Shown piece after piece: positions 47,520 to 59,947 of a DNA stretch of 64,000 bases. This DNA comes from Methylobacterium sp. CB376 (GTDB lineage: Bacteria > Pseudomonadota > Alphaproteobacteria > Rhizobiales > Beijerinckiaceae): assembly GCF_029714205.1 (NCBI RefSeq), contig NZ_CP121648.1, positions 6,859,501-6,923,500 on the forward strand, read 5' to 3'. The notes below the pieces were generated by a model that did no database searches, had not been told where the DNA came from, and saw only the letters and a program-made list of their open reading frames with translations. A program made the position numbers and the translations under genes. Position 1 is the stretch's first letter; each line of letters opens with the position of its first letter.

Positions 47520-47963
47520 TCAGCGGATCAGGCAGGCCTCGTTCGCCCCCGGGCCCAGGACGATGTCGCCCTGGCGCGGCGCGTTGACCGCGAAGGGGCC
47601 CGTGCCCTGGAGTCCGAGGAAGCCGCGCCCGAACGTCGAGGCCAGGACGTTCGTGCCGATCTCCACGTAGCAGCGGTCGAGGACGGCCTCGTAGGGGACG
47701 TGCAGGTCCGCCACGACGCTGCCCGCCGGCCCGCAGGTGGCGAGGAGGTCGAACTGCCCCGGCGCCGCGAGCCGCACGGTGCGGGAATGGCCGGGCGGCA
47801 GCACGAAGGCCGGCCCGCCGTTCTGGCTTCCCACCAGGGTCAGCGCCGAGCGGTTGGTGATCCGCCTCGTGCAGCCGGCCTGCGCCGCGTCGAGGCCCGC
47901 CGGCAGCAGGACGAGCGCCGCCAGGGCGGCGCGGAGCGGACGGAGGCGGGAGGCAGCGCGCAT
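47520..47963 (-). CDS. secreted hypothetical protein
   Basis: A 147-residue protein with a signal peptide (hydrophobic ALAALVLLPAGLDAAQA) and a beta-rich mature part: CTRRITNRSALTLVGSQNGG, HSRTVRLAAPGQFDLLATCG, and LDRCYVEIGTNVLASTFG. Four cysteines (the last in NEACLIR) could form two disulfides. GAGGGA precedes the ATG. No family is recognised. Confidence 0.65.
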   Translation of the reverse strand: MRAASRLRPLRAALAALVLLPAGLDAAQAGCTRRITNRSALTLVGSQNGGPAFVLPPGHSRTVRLAAPGQFDLLATCGPAGSVVADLHVPYEAVLDRCYVEIGTNVLASTFGRGFLGLQGTGPFAVNAPRQGDIVLGPGANEACLIR

Positions 47964-48064
47964 GTCAGGGATCCCTCGCCGTGGCGGCCCGCGGCCCGGG
48001 TCCGCGACGGTCAAGCCTATTTGCCCCCGAAACGGGGCGAGTGCAAACCGGTTCCGGCGCAACT

Positions 48065-48319
48065 TCAGCGGCAGCCGGCGCAGATCGTGCCGTCGATCGC
48101 GTCGTCGCGGCGCTCCTCGCGGGTGCGGCCCTCGATGCCCCGCTCCAGGGCGCGGTCGTCGCCCCGGGGCATCGTCCGCCCGCTCGAGCTCGTGTGCGGC
48201 GCCGTGATGGTCGAGCGCGGTCCGCCCCCGGTCCCGGTCCGGTCGGCGTCGGATTGCGCGCGGGCGGCGGCGGGCGCCAGGAGCGCCCCCGCCAGCAGGA
48301 GGCTCGTCGCGGATCTCAC
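48065..48319 (-). CDS. small secreted hypothetical protein
   Basis: An 84-residue exported protein starting at GTG 48319 with GGAGG 6 bases upstream. The signal peptide is VRSATSLLLAGALLAPAAARAQ. The mature part is hydrophilic and Arg/Asp-rich, ending GTICAGCR with a CxxC that could bind metal. No family is recognised. It lies just downstream of mfd on the same strand. Confidence 0.6.
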   Translation of the reverse strand: MRSATSLLLAGALLAPAAARAQSDADRTGTGGGPRSTITAPHTSSSGRTMPRGDDRALERGIEGRTREERRDDAIDGTICAGCR

Positions 48320-48408
48320 GGGGTTCCTCCACCTCGGATGGAGCCCCGAGTGTCGTTCAACCCCGGATCGATAACAACCGCCCCGATCGAGGGCCGCGCG
48401 GCTCCGGA

Positions 48409-52020
<3,612 letters not shown>

Positions 52021-52178
52021 CTCGAACGAATCTCGGGAATCCGGGGCTGCGCGGCCCCTGCGGGGCGGGGGCGGGTCCCCTGCAGGGCGAGGCGGGCCCC
52101 CGCGGGGGAGAGCTTCGCCCGCAGGAGGCCCGCGCGGCCCCTCACCCGCGCCGAAGGGGCCTCGCTCCCTCGGATTCC

Positions 52179-52475
52179 TCAGGTGTGGATCGGGGCGCCG
52201 TGCTGGTGGAAGCCCTTCAGGCGGCGGAAGACGGGGGTGTCGTAGTTCGACGGGGCCTCCTCCTCGCCGCTGATCCAGCGGAAGAGGTCGCGGTCCGGCA
52301 CCTCGATCAGGCGCTCGAAATTGTCGAGCTCCTCCTCCGTGAGGGTGCCGATCTCCGCATCGGCGAAGCGGCCCATGATCAGGTCCATCTCGCGGATGCC
52401 CCGGTGCCAGGAGCGGAACAGCGTGCGGCGGCGGCGCGGATCGAGGTCGGCGCTGCTGCGGGTGGTGCCGGTCAT
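52179..52475 (-). CDS. sdhE: FAD assembly factor SdhE
   Basis: A 98-residue protein that promotes covalent flavinylation of succinate dehydrogenase SdhA. The conserved RGxxE motif is present as SWHRGIREMDLIMGRFAD, followed by the family's NFERLIEVPDRDLFRWI. The ATG at 52475 is the first in a head of variable length. It is adjacent to and divergent from recG, a gene order common in alphaproteobacteria (mfd-sdhE-recG). The spacer to mfd contains GC hairpins only. Confidence 0.92.
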   Translation of the reverse strand: MTGTTRSSADLDPRRRRTLFRSWHRGIREMDLIMGRFADAEIGTLTEEELDNFERLIEVPDRDLFRWISGEEEAPSNYDTPVFRRLKGFHQHGAPIHT

Positions 52476-52646
52476 CGTCGGGTCCCGAAGCGCAACGGGG
52501 GAGATCCGCAGGGCCACGCGGCCCGCGCGGATCGGTCTCGTATATGGGAGATGCCGCCGCCCGCGTCATCCCGCATCGTCGCAGGGCCCTCCGGGCCCGC
52601 CGCGCTCGTGTATACCGCCCCGGTCCCGCTCCTCGCCCACCCCCGC

Positions 52647-54761
52647 ATGTCGCTTCGTCCCTCCCTGCTCGATCCCCTGTTCGCGCCCGCGACCGTGCTC
52701 CTCGGGGCGGGGCCCAAGATGGCGGCGCTGCTCGACAGGCTCCTCGGCACGCCCGAGCACCCGGCGCGGGTGGTCGACCTGCTCTTCCACCTGCCGCACG
52801 GCGGCGTGGCGCGGCAGCTGAAGGGGTCGATCGCCGAGGCGCCGACCGGCGAGCCGGTGACGCTCTGCGTCACCGTCGTGGCCCATCGCCCGCCCCAGAC
52901 CGTCGGCGCCCGCAGGCCCTACCGGGTGCTGGTCGAGGACGGGAGCGGCGACATCAGCCTCGTCTTCTTCAACATGCCCCGCGCCCGCATCGAGAAGATG
53001 CTGCCGGTGGGCGCGCGCCGCTACGTCTCGGGCCGGATCGAGCTCTGGGACGGCTTCCGCCAGATGGTCCATCCGGCCCGCATCCTCGACGACAAGGGTT
53101 TCTCGGACCTGCCCGCCGTCGAGCCCCTCTACGGAGCGACCGAGGGCCTGACCTCGCGGGCGATCGGCAAGCTGGCGCAGGGCGCCGTCGAGCGCCTGCC
53201 GGACCTGCCCGAGTGGCAGGATCCGGCCTGGCTCGCCCGCCAGCGCTGGCCCGGCTTCGCGCAGGCCCTGCGCGCCGAGCACCGGCCCGACGCGCCGCCG
53301 CCCGCCGAGGGCGAGCCCCCGCCCGCGACGCGCCGCCGCCTCGCCTACGACGAACTCCTCGCCTCGCAGCTCGCCCTGGCGCTCGTGCGCAGCCGGATGC
53401 GGCGGCCGCCGGGGCGGATCAACGCGGGCGACGGCGACCTCTCGCGGCGGATCGAGGCGGCGCTGCCGTTCCGGCTCACCGGGGCGCAGATCCGCGCGCT
53501 CGCCGAGATCCGCGGCGACATGCGCTCCGACCGGCGCATGCTGCGCCTGCTCCAGGGCGATGTCGGCTCGGGCAAGACCGCGGTGGCGATGCTCGCCATG
53601 GCCTCGGCGATCGAGGCCGGGCGCCAGGCGGCCATGATGGCGCCGACCGAGATCCTGGCCCGCCAGCACGCCGAGCGCCTGCGCCCCCTGGCGGAATCCG
53701 CCGGCCTCTCCCTGGTGCTGATGACGGGCCGCGACCGCACCGCCGAGCGGCGCGCGACCCTGAAGGGGCTCGCCGAGGGCTCGATCGCCATCGCGGTCGG
53801 CACCCACGCCCTGTTCCAGGAGGAGGTGGCCTTCCGCGATCTCGGCCTCGCCGTCGTCGACGAGCAGCACCGCTTCGGCGTGCATCAGCGCCTCGCCCTC
53901 GGCGCCAAGGGCGAGGCGGTGGACATCCTGGTGATGACCGCGACGCCGATCCCGCGCAGCCTCGCGCTGACCTATTTCGGCGACATGGAGGTCTCGGTCC
54001 TCGACGAGAAGCCGGCCGGCCGCCAGCCCATCGCCACCCGCCTCGTCTCGACCGAGCGGATCGACGAGGTCGTGGCCGGGCTGGAGCGGGCGCTCGCCCG
54101 GGGCGAGCGGGTCTACTGGATCTGCCCCCTCGTCGCCGAGTCGGAGGTGATCGACCTCGCCGCCGCCGAGGAGCGCTGCGCCGACCTGCGCCAGCATTTC
54201 GGCGCCGCGGTCGGCCTCGTCCACGGCAAGATGCCGGGGCGCGACAAGGACGAGGCGATGGCGCGCTTCGCCTCCGGGGAGACCCGCATCCTGGTCTCGA
54301 CCACGGTGGTGGAGGTGGGCGTCGACGTGCCGGAGGCGACCATCATGGTGATCGAGCACGCCGAGCGCTTCGGCCTCGCGCAGCTCCACCAGCTGCGCGG
54401 CCGGGTCGGGCGGGGGGCGGCCGCCTCGACCTGCCTGCTCCTCTATCGCGGGCCGCTCGGCCAGGTGGCGCGGGCGCGGCTCGAGATGATGCGCGAGACC
54501 GAGGACGGATTCCGCATCGCCGAGGAGGACCTGCGCCTGCGCGGGGAGGGCGAGGTGCTGGGCACCCGCCAGTCGGGCCTCGCCGCGTTCCGGCTCGCCC
54601 GGCCGGAGGTGGACGGCGACCTCCTGCTCGCGGCCCGCGACGACGCGCGGCTGATCGTCGAGCGCGATCCCGGCCTCGCGGGCGAGCGCGGCCGGGCGCT
54701 GCGGGTGCTGCTCTCCCTGTTCGAGCGGGACGCCGCCGTGAGGCTGCTCGGAGCGGGGTAG
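52647..54761 (+). CDS. recG: ATP-dependent DNA helicase RecG
   Basis: Remodels stalled replication forks and Holliday junctions. The 704-residue protein has the N-terminal wedge/OB domain (KGSIAEAPTGEPVTLCVTVV, YRVLVEDGSGDISLVFFN). The helicase core has Walker A GDVGSGKTAVAMLAMASA, DEQHRFGVHQRLALG, TATPIPRSLALTYFGDM, VSTTVVEVGVDVPEATIM and QLHQLRGRVGRG. ATG 52647 is the first in the conserved frame start (MSLRPSLLDPLFAP). Confidence 0.95.
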   Translation: MSLRPSLLDPLFAPATVLLGAGPKMAALLDRLLGTPEHPARVVDLLFHLPHGGVARQLKGSIAEAPTGEPVTLCVTVVAHRPPQTVGARRPYRVLVEDGSGDISLVFFNMPRARIEKMLPVGARRYVSGRIELWDGFRQMVHPARILDDKGFSDLPAVEPLYGATEGLTSRAIGKLAQGAVERLPDLPEWQDPAWLARQRWPGFAQALRAEHRPDAPPPAEGEPPPATRRRLAYDELLASQLALALVRSRMRRPPGRINAGDGDLSRRIEAALPFRLTGAQIRALAEIRGDMRSDRRMLRLLQGDVGSGKTAVAMLAMASAIEAGRQAAMMAPTEILARQHAERLRPLAESAGLSLVLMTGRDRTAERRATLKGLAEGSIAIAVGTHALFQEEVAFRDLGLAVVDEQHRFGVHQRLALGAKGEAVDILVMTATPIPRSLALTYFGDMEVSVLDEKPAGRQPIATRLVSTERIDEVVAGLERALARGERVYWICPLVAESEVIDLAAAEERCADLRQHFGAAVGLVHGKMPGRDKDEAMARFASGETRILVSTTVVEVGVDVPEATIMVIEHAERFGLAQLHQLRGRVGRGAAASTCLLLYRGPLGQVARARLEMMRETEDGFRIAEEDLRLRGEGEVLGTRQSGLAAFRLARPEVDGDLLLAARDDARLIVERDPGLAGERGRALRVLLSLFERDAAVRLLGAG

Positions 54762-54782
54762 GGGGCGCCCGCCGCGGGCGCC

Positions 54783-55124
54783 TCAGAGGTCGGGCTCGTT
54801 CAGCACCCGCGTGCCGATCCGGCTCTGCAGGTCGATCGGCCCGCCATTCTGACCGCCGGCCTCGTCGATCACGATCACCGGGATGCCGGCCGTGCGCATC
54901 TGCTCGCGCAGGCGCTCGGCCATGGCGCGGAACGACCCCGCCTCGCGCGGGGGCACGTGCAGCAGGACCGCCGCCGGCCGGGGGATCACGGCCAGAACGT
55001 CATCCGCGGCTTCGAGCGAGGCGGTCACGCTCGCGTAACCCAGCCCGGCCAGCTCGGCGGAGAGAGCCCGATCGATGGCGCGGTGGCCATCGTCGACGAC
55101 GAGAACTTTCTGCAGCGCACCCAT
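54783..55124 (-). CDS. degenerate response-regulator receiver protein
   Basis: A 113-residue stand-alone CheY-like fold: KVLVVDDGHRAIDRALSAEL with the acidic pair D11-D12, and beta strands spaced as in receivers. The phospho-acceptor Asp is replaced by His56 (AAVLLHVPP), and the conserved Thr/Ser and Lys positions appear as Asp (VIVIDEAGG) and Asn (RVLNEP). It is therefore unlikely to be phosphorylated and may act as a constitutive or phosphorylation-independent adaptor. No Shine-Dalgarno is obvious. Confidence 0.65.
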   Translation of the reverse strand: MGALQKVLVVDDGHRAIDRALSAELAGLGYASVTASLEAADDVLAVIPRPAAVLLHVPPREAGSFRAMAERLREQMRTAGIPVIVIDEAGGQNGGPIDLQSRIGTRVLNEPDL

Positions 55125-55305
55125 GAGGCAAGTGGTAATCCGTCGCGCGCCTCTCGTGAAGGCGCCGCAGCATCAACTCGGATAGCCACCAAAGGTTCAC
55201 CGCGGTGCGGCGCGGGGCTCCCGGCCGCGCGGCGCGCGGGACCGCCGGGCCATTCGCTAAGGCCCTGGTGAACCAAGCGTAAGCGGCGCCGCGAGCCGCC
55301 CCGTC

Positions 55306-56583
55306 TCAAACCGGCTCCAGGGCCGTGGCGACCCCGCCGAGCCGCGTCGCCCGGAAGCGCGACACCGTCCACTCATCCACACTTTCGTTGCGGGCGATGC
55401 CGCGCTGCAACACGCGCGCGGAGGCGGCCGGCCCCCGAACCGCGAGGCGCCCGTCCGGCTCGCGGCGAAGCTGCAGGAGGCCGCCCGCGCCGGCGCGCTC
55501 CGGCGCGGCCAGCATGAGGGCGACGTCCTGCGCGTCCCGGCGGCCGGCCACCAGGGCGAGCTCGTCGAGCACGACGACGTCGGTGACGCCGCGCCGCCCG
55601 GGCGCGCGGCCGCTCAGCCGGACGGGCGCGCGATGCACGAAGACGAGGCTGCGCAGGCGGGCGGGCACCTCCGTGCGGCCGAGGCCCGGCTCCATCCAGC
55701 CGGGCGCGACGAGATGCGTCGGGACGTCCCGCGCCAGCGTCGCCGCCAGGGAGGCGCTGTCGAAGACCGGGTGCGATTCCAGGGTCGCCCCCGCCAGCAG
55801 GGCCGCGGCGAGGCCGGGCACGAGGCCGCGCAGGTCGGCGGGCGGGAGCAGGCTGACGATGCGGTCGCCGGGCTCGATCCGGGCCGGGACCAGGAACTGG
55901 GCGGTCGCGGCCGTCAGCCCGTCGCCGTCGCGCAGGACCGGCCGGGGCGTCTCCTCGCCCGCGAAGGTGACGAGGCCGGCCACCTCGGCGCTGCCGAAGG
56001 CCGCGTCGGCCCGGTGGTCCAGCACCAGCCGGTCGATTCCCAGCACCCCGTCCGGGACGTGGGGACCGAAGGCGGCGACGAAGCGCAGGGGGAAGTAGCG
56101 CGCCGCGACCCGGCACAGGCGCTCGGCGGGGCGGTCCTCGCCGATCTGGCCCTGGGTGATCACGGCCTGGACCTGCGCCGCCTCGACGGCCTGGAGCAGG
56201 CGCGCCTCGTCCCAGGTCACCGGCAGCAGGCAGGGCAGGTGGCCCGCCTGCTCGATCGCCAGCAGGGCGAGGTGGCTCTCGGTGATCCCGGCCATGCACA
56301 GGCCGACGGGGCTGCGCGGCGGCAGGCGCAGGGCCTGCAGGCCGGCCGTGAGCCGCGCGGCGATCTCGCGCGCCGCCGCGAAGGTCCAGGTAATGGCGGG
56401 GCGCCCGCACCAGCTCGGCTTGTCGGGCTGGTCGATCAGGGCGATGCGCTCGGGATGGCGGTCCGCCGTGGCGGCGAGCAGCGCCGCGAGGCCGAGCGAC
56501 CGCGCCGGCGCCGCCCCGGGCTCCCGCTCCGCCCCGGGGCGCGAGGCTCCCGCGTCCCGCATCACCGCATTCTGAGCCGCCAC
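55306..56583 (-). CDS. AMP-binding (acyl-CoA synthetase-like) protein, divergent
   Basis: A 425-residue protein resembling the N-terminal part of the ANL (adenylate-forming) superfamily: AALLAATADRHPERIALIDQ, AREIAARLTAGLQALRLPP, SPVGLCMAGITESHLALLAI and IEPGDRIVSLLPPADLRGL. The family's phosphate-binding Ser/Thr/Gly-rich loop and the C-terminal lid domain are not recognisable, so catalysis is doubtful. The GTG at 56583 is chosen for its GAGG 6 bases upstream; ATG 56562 is the alternative. There is no pathway context. Confidence 0.6.
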   Translation of the reverse strand: MAAQNAVMRDAGASRPGAEREPGAAPARSLGLAALLAATADRHPERIALIDQPDKPSWCGRPAITWTFAAAREIAARLTAGLQALRLPPRSPVGLCMAGITESHLALLAIEQAGHLPCLLPVTWDEARLLQAVEAAQVQAVITQGQIGEDRPAERLCRVAARYFPLRFVAAFGPHVPDGVLGIDRLVLDHRADAAFGSAEVAGLVTFAGEETPRPVLRDGDGLTAATAQFLVPARIEPGDRIVSLLPPADLRGLVPGLAAALLAGATLESHPVFDSASLAATLARDVPTHLVAPGWMEPGLGRTEVPARLRSLVFVHRAPVRLSGRAPGRRGVTDVVVLDELALVAGRRDAQDVALMLAAPERAGAGGLLQLRREPDGRLAVRGPAASARVLQRGIARNESVDEWTVSRFRATRLGGVATALEPV

Positions 56584-56831
56584 CGCGCACCTCGCCCGTC
56601 CGGCGCCACCCTCGCCGCTCGTGGTTAAGATCGGTTGAAGATGGCTCTCGCCAGGGCGGCGCCCCTGCGCTAAGGGCGGCGCCGGGAGGTCATGTCTTCG
56701 CCTCAATCGGCGGGGAAGCAGGCGCCCGAAGGTCGAGCGAGGTCGCCGGCCCCGCTCCCCACACCGTCCACACGCCGCCCGCGCGGCGCACGGCTTCAAA
56801 AAACCAAGCCGAACCGAGGGGTTCCCAGCTG

Positions 56832-57593
56832 ATGTTCTTCGCGACACGTCCCGCGCGCCCGCACCAGGCCGCCCTCTGTCTCGCCCTGGCCGGGCTCGGG
56901 CTCGGCCTCGCGACCGGCCCCGTTCTGGCCCAGCCGAAGAAGCCCGCTCCCGCGCAGCCGGCGGCCCCGGCCCCGGCGGCCCCCGCGCCGCAGGGCGCGG
57001 CCCCGCAGCAGACCGGCCCGCAGATCGTGACCGTGAAGTCCGAGCCGTCCCAGACGGAATGGACCAAGGTCTGCGGCAAGGACCAGGGCAGCAACGCCGA
57101 GGTCTGCTACACCACCCGCGACTTCGTCTCCGAGCAGGGCCAGCCGGTTCTCGCCGCCGCGATCTACGACCTCAAGGGCGCGCAGGGCAACGTGCGCGTC
57201 GCCCGCTTCCTGCTGCCGCTCGGCCTGCTGCTGCAGCCGGGCATCCTGTTCTCGGTCGACCAGGGCCAGTCGACGCCGGGCAAGTACGCGGTCTGCTTCC
57301 CGAACGGCTGCTTCGCCGAGGTGGCAGGCCTGAAGGACGACCTCATCGCCGCCCTCAAGAAGGGCACGACCCTGAACCTGACCGTGCAGAACCAGGCGCA
57401 GCGCCCGGTGACCTTCGCGGTGCCGCTCGCGGGCTTCGGCAAGGCCTTCGACGGCCCGCCGATCGACCCGAAGGTGCTGGAGGAGCAGCAGAAGAAGCTG
57501 CAATCCGAGCTGGAGCGCCGCAGCGAGGAGATGCGCAAGCAGCTCGAGGCCCAGAAGGGCGGCGCCCCGGCCGCGGCCGCCCAGCCGAAGTGA
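56832..57593 (+). CDS. invasion associated locus B (IalB) family protein
   Basis: A 253-residue periplasmic protein: signal peptide (LCLALAGLGLGLATGPVLAQ), an Ala/Pro-rich linker, then the IalB domain starting SQTEWTKVCGKDQGSNAEVC. It continues with LLPLGLLLQPGILFSVDQGQ, KYAVCFPNGCFAEVAG, and VTFAVPLAGFGKAFDGPPID. The paired cysteines probably form disulfides. A charged helical tail follows. IalB was first linked to erythrocyte invasion by Bartonella, but the family is widespread in free-living relatives. It ends in a clear terminator. Confidence 0.9.
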   Translation: MFFATRPARPHQAALCLALAGLGLGLATGPVLAQPKKPAPAQPAAPAPAAPAPQGAAPQQTGPQIVTVKSEPSQTEWTKVCGKDQGSNAEVCYTTRDFVSEQGQPVLAAAIYDLKGAQGNVRVARFLLPLGLLLQPGILFSVDQGQSTPGKYAVCFPNGCFAEVAGLKDDLIAALKKGTTLNLTVQNQAQRPVTFAVPLAGFGKAFDGPPIDPKVLEEQQKKLQSELERRSEEMRKQLEAQKGGAPAAAAQPK

Positions 57594-57618
57594 GGGGGGG
57601 CCCGGCAGGGACGAGGAC

Positions 57619-57645
57619 GGCCGGGCGGCGACGCCCGGCCTTTTT
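57619..57645 (+). terminator. Rho-independent terminator of the ialB-like gene
   Basis: An 8-bp perfect stem GGCCGGGC/GCCCGGCC with loop GGCGAC is followed by TTTTT, 26 bases after the stop codon. It is the cleanest intrinsic terminator in the window. Confidence 0.85.
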
Positions 57646-57729
57646 CATGGGCGCCTTTCATCGGCGCGTGTCATGGGTGCGTGTCATGGGCGGCGTCCCG
57701 CGCGGCGGGCCGGAGGCCGGGGCGCCGGC

Positions 57730-58077
57730 CTAATTCGCGGTCTCGGCCCGCATCCGGTAGGTGCCGGTCGCCGCGTCGTGCACGAAGAGGTCGGGGATGC
57801 GGGCGTGGCGCAGGGCCTCGCCCGAGGTGTCGGGCACGAGGTTCTGCTCGGAGACGTAGGCCACGTACTCGGTGTCCTGGTTCTCGGCGAGCAGGTGGTA
57901 GAAGGGCTGGTCCTTGGCCGGCCGCACCTCCTCGGGAATCGCCAGCCACCATTCCTCGGTGTTGTTGAATACCGGGTCCACGTCGAAGATGATCCCGCGG
58001 AACGGGTAGATGCGGTGGCGCACCACCGCCCCGATGTTGAACTTGGCGCGGCGGATCGCGACGGGCGGCGGAGACAT
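57730..58077 (-). CDS. hspQ: heat shock protein HspQ
   Basis: A 115-residue hemimethylated-DNA-binding (YccV-like) domain protein. In E. coli HspQ is a substrate and specificity-enhancing factor of Lon. Markers are AKFNIGAVVRHRIYPFRGII, FDVDPVFNNTEEWWLAIPEE, QPFYHLLAENQDTEYVAYVS and EQNLVPDTSGEALRHARI. ATG 58077 gives the usual length; in-frame ATGs at 58092 and 58128 are alternatives and none has a strong Shine-Dalgarno. Confidence 0.9.
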   Translation of the reverse strand: MSPPPVAIRRAKFNIGAVVRHRIYPFRGIIFDVDPVFNNTEEWWLAIPEEVRPAKDQPFYHLLAENQDTEYVAYVSEQNLVPDTSGEALRHARIPDLFVHDAATGTYRMRAETAN

Positions 58078-58226
58078 GGCGGGGCCCATGGCGGGACTGA
58101 CGGCGGGGTCGGGGGGACGGGTGTGCATCGCGCACAGGTAGGTGCGGCGGCACCGGCTTTCACCGGGCCGCCATGCCGCATCATGCCACAGGACGCGCGT
58201 CCCGGGGAGCCTCGGAGGCCGTCGCC

Positions 58227-59276
58227 TCAGAGCCCGTAGCTTTTGGCGAGGTCGGGATCCTTGGCGGCGACGAGCCGGGCGAGGTCCACGATCACCCGCG
58301 CCTGCTTCCAGGTCGCGTCGTCCTGCATCTTGCCGTCGATCATCACGGCGCCGGTGCCGTCCGGCATGGCCGCCAGGATGCGCGTGGCGAACGCGACCTC
58401 GGCCGGGTCCGGCGCGAACACCGCCTTGGCGATGGCGACCTGGCTCGGATGCAGCGTCCAGGCGCCGGCGCAGCCCATCAGGAAGGCGTTGCGGAACTGC
58501 GCCTCGCAGGCGGCGGCGTCGGAGAAGTCGCCGAAGGGGCCGTAGAAGGCCTTGATGCCGTTCGCCTGGCAGGCATCGACCATCTTGGCGATGGTGTAGT
58601 GCCAGAGATCCTGCTGCGCGCTCGCCCGCGCGGCCCCGCCCTCGGCCGGGTCGGCGAGGACGCGGTAATCCGGGTGGCCGCCGCCGACCCGGGTCGTCTT
58701 CATGCCGCGGGAGGCCGCGAGGTCGGCCGGGCCCAGGCTCATCCCGTGCATGCGCGGCGAGGCGCAGGCGATGGCGTCGACGTTGGCCACGCCCTCGGCC
58801 GTCTCCAGGATGGCGTGGACCAGGATCGGCTTGGCGATCCCGGCCCGCGCCTCGAGCTGGGCGAGGAGCTGGTCGATGTAGTGGATGTCCCAGGGCCCCT
58901 CGACCTTGGGCACCATCACGACGTCGAGCCGGTCTCCGACCTCGCCGACGATGTCGATCAGGTCGTCGAGGATCCAGGGGCTGTTGAGGGCATTGATGCG
59001 CGTCCACAGGCCGGTGCCGGCCGCCGCGAAGTCGGTGGCCTTCGCCATGGCGATGAAGCCCTTGCGCGCGGCGAGCTTCTGGTCGGCCGGGACCGCGTCC
59101 TCCAAGTTGCCCAGCACCACGTCGACCTGGCTGGCGAGGTCCGGCACCCGAGCCCGGACCTTGTCGTTGTGGGGCGGCACGAAGTGGATCATCCGCTCGA
59201 GGCGCACCGGCAGGTCGCGGAACGGGGCGGGCGCCCCGGTGGCGAGGGGCTGGAAGAAGCGGCGCGGCAGTTTCAT
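58227..59276 (-). CDS. mcl: malyl-CoA / beta-methylmalyl-CoA / citramalyl-CoA lyase, Chloroflexus-type
   Basis: An HpcH/HpaI (CitE-like) aldolase that cleaves or forms 3-hydroxyacyl-CoA thioesters such as L-malyl-CoA (to glyoxylate plus acetyl-CoA). The 349 residues include [74 protein letters not shown] and [20 protein letters not shown]. From memory these follow the trifunctional Mcl of Chloroflexus more closely than the serine-cycle MclA of Methylobacterium extorquens. AGGAGA precedes ATG 59276. A role in C2/C3 assimilation is inferred. Confidence 0.85.
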   Translation of the reverse strand: MKLPRRFFQPLATGAPAPFRDLPVRLERMIHFVPPHNDKVRARVPDLASQVDVVLGNLEDAVPADQKLAARKGFIAMAKATDFAAAGTGLWTRINALNSPWILDDLIDIVGEVGDRLDVVMVPKVEGPWDIHYIDQLLAQLEARAGIAKPILVHAILETAEGVANVDAIACASPRMHGMSLGPADLAASRGMKTTRVGGGHPDYRVLADPAEGGAARASAQQDLWHYTIAKMVDACQANGIKAFYGPFGDFSDAAACEAQFRNAFLMGCAGAWTLHPSQVAIAKAVFAPDPAEVAFATRILAAMPDGTGAVMIDGKMQDDATWKQARVIVDLARLVAAKDPDLAKSYGL

Positions 59277-59466
59277 GGCGTGATCTCCTGGTGGGGGTCG
59301 GGTCCCGTCGGGGGCTTCCCCCGGCCCGAGCCCTGCGCCGCGCGGGGCGGGGAGGCCCGTCCGCCGCCCTGGCTCGCCCGCGAGGGTTAGTGCATGCGCT
59401 GCGCCAGCGTAAAGACGCGGGCGCTCCGCCGATGGTCGGGGGCGGACCGGCGGCCGGGAGCGGAGC

Positions 59467-59835
59467 GTGGATGTCCAGGGATTGTTCGATCTCTTGGCCC
59501 CGTTCTTCGGGCTGATCGCCGTCGGCTGGGTCTCGGGGCGCTTCGTGCCGCGGCCCGAGGGGCGGCGGGCTTCGCGTGGCTGCAATTCTGCGTCATCCGC
59601 GTGGCGCTGCCCTGCCTGTTCTTCCGCCTCGTCTCGGACGAGCCCCTCGGCGAGACGACGCCGATGGGGCTGGCGGGCGCTTGCGCCCATAGCGGCCATA
59701 TGGCTCCGCCCCTGGTGCTGGGGGCGCTCGGGCCCGCCGCGGGAGCGCCGGTCGCCCTGATCTTCGTGGCCGACAGCCTGTTCCTGGTCACGGCCGTGCC
59801 CCTGCTGATGGCGCTGGCCGGCCACGAGGGGCGGT
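59467..59835 (+). pseudogene. AEC (auxin efflux carrier) family transporter remnant
   Basis: The start (GTG 59467, [20 protein letters not shown], then [12 protein letters not shown]) is the usual N-terminus of an AEC permease. A frame change near the GGGG at about 59560 leads to [20 protein letters not shown], the expected second segment. Next, about 45 residues expected before the conserved motif are missing, giving [20 protein letters not shown] and [20 protein letters not shown]. Nothing of the remaining half of a normal protein of about 310 residues follows. It is a decayed, internally deleted gene. Confidence 0.7.
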
Positions 59836-59947
59836 GCCGTGAGGCGCCGCGCGGGAGCCCTTCGCGCGGCGCGAAGCGCCCCTTGCCCACTCACGCATGT
59901 CGGCGCGGCTCCGGTCATGCGATGCGGGGGCCAGGAGGAATCGCCAC

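Noticed and set aside
56615..56645. CtrA-like TTAA-N7-TTAA site before the IalB gene
   Set aside because: The second half-site is TTGA and the spacing is 6, so it does not meet the consensus.
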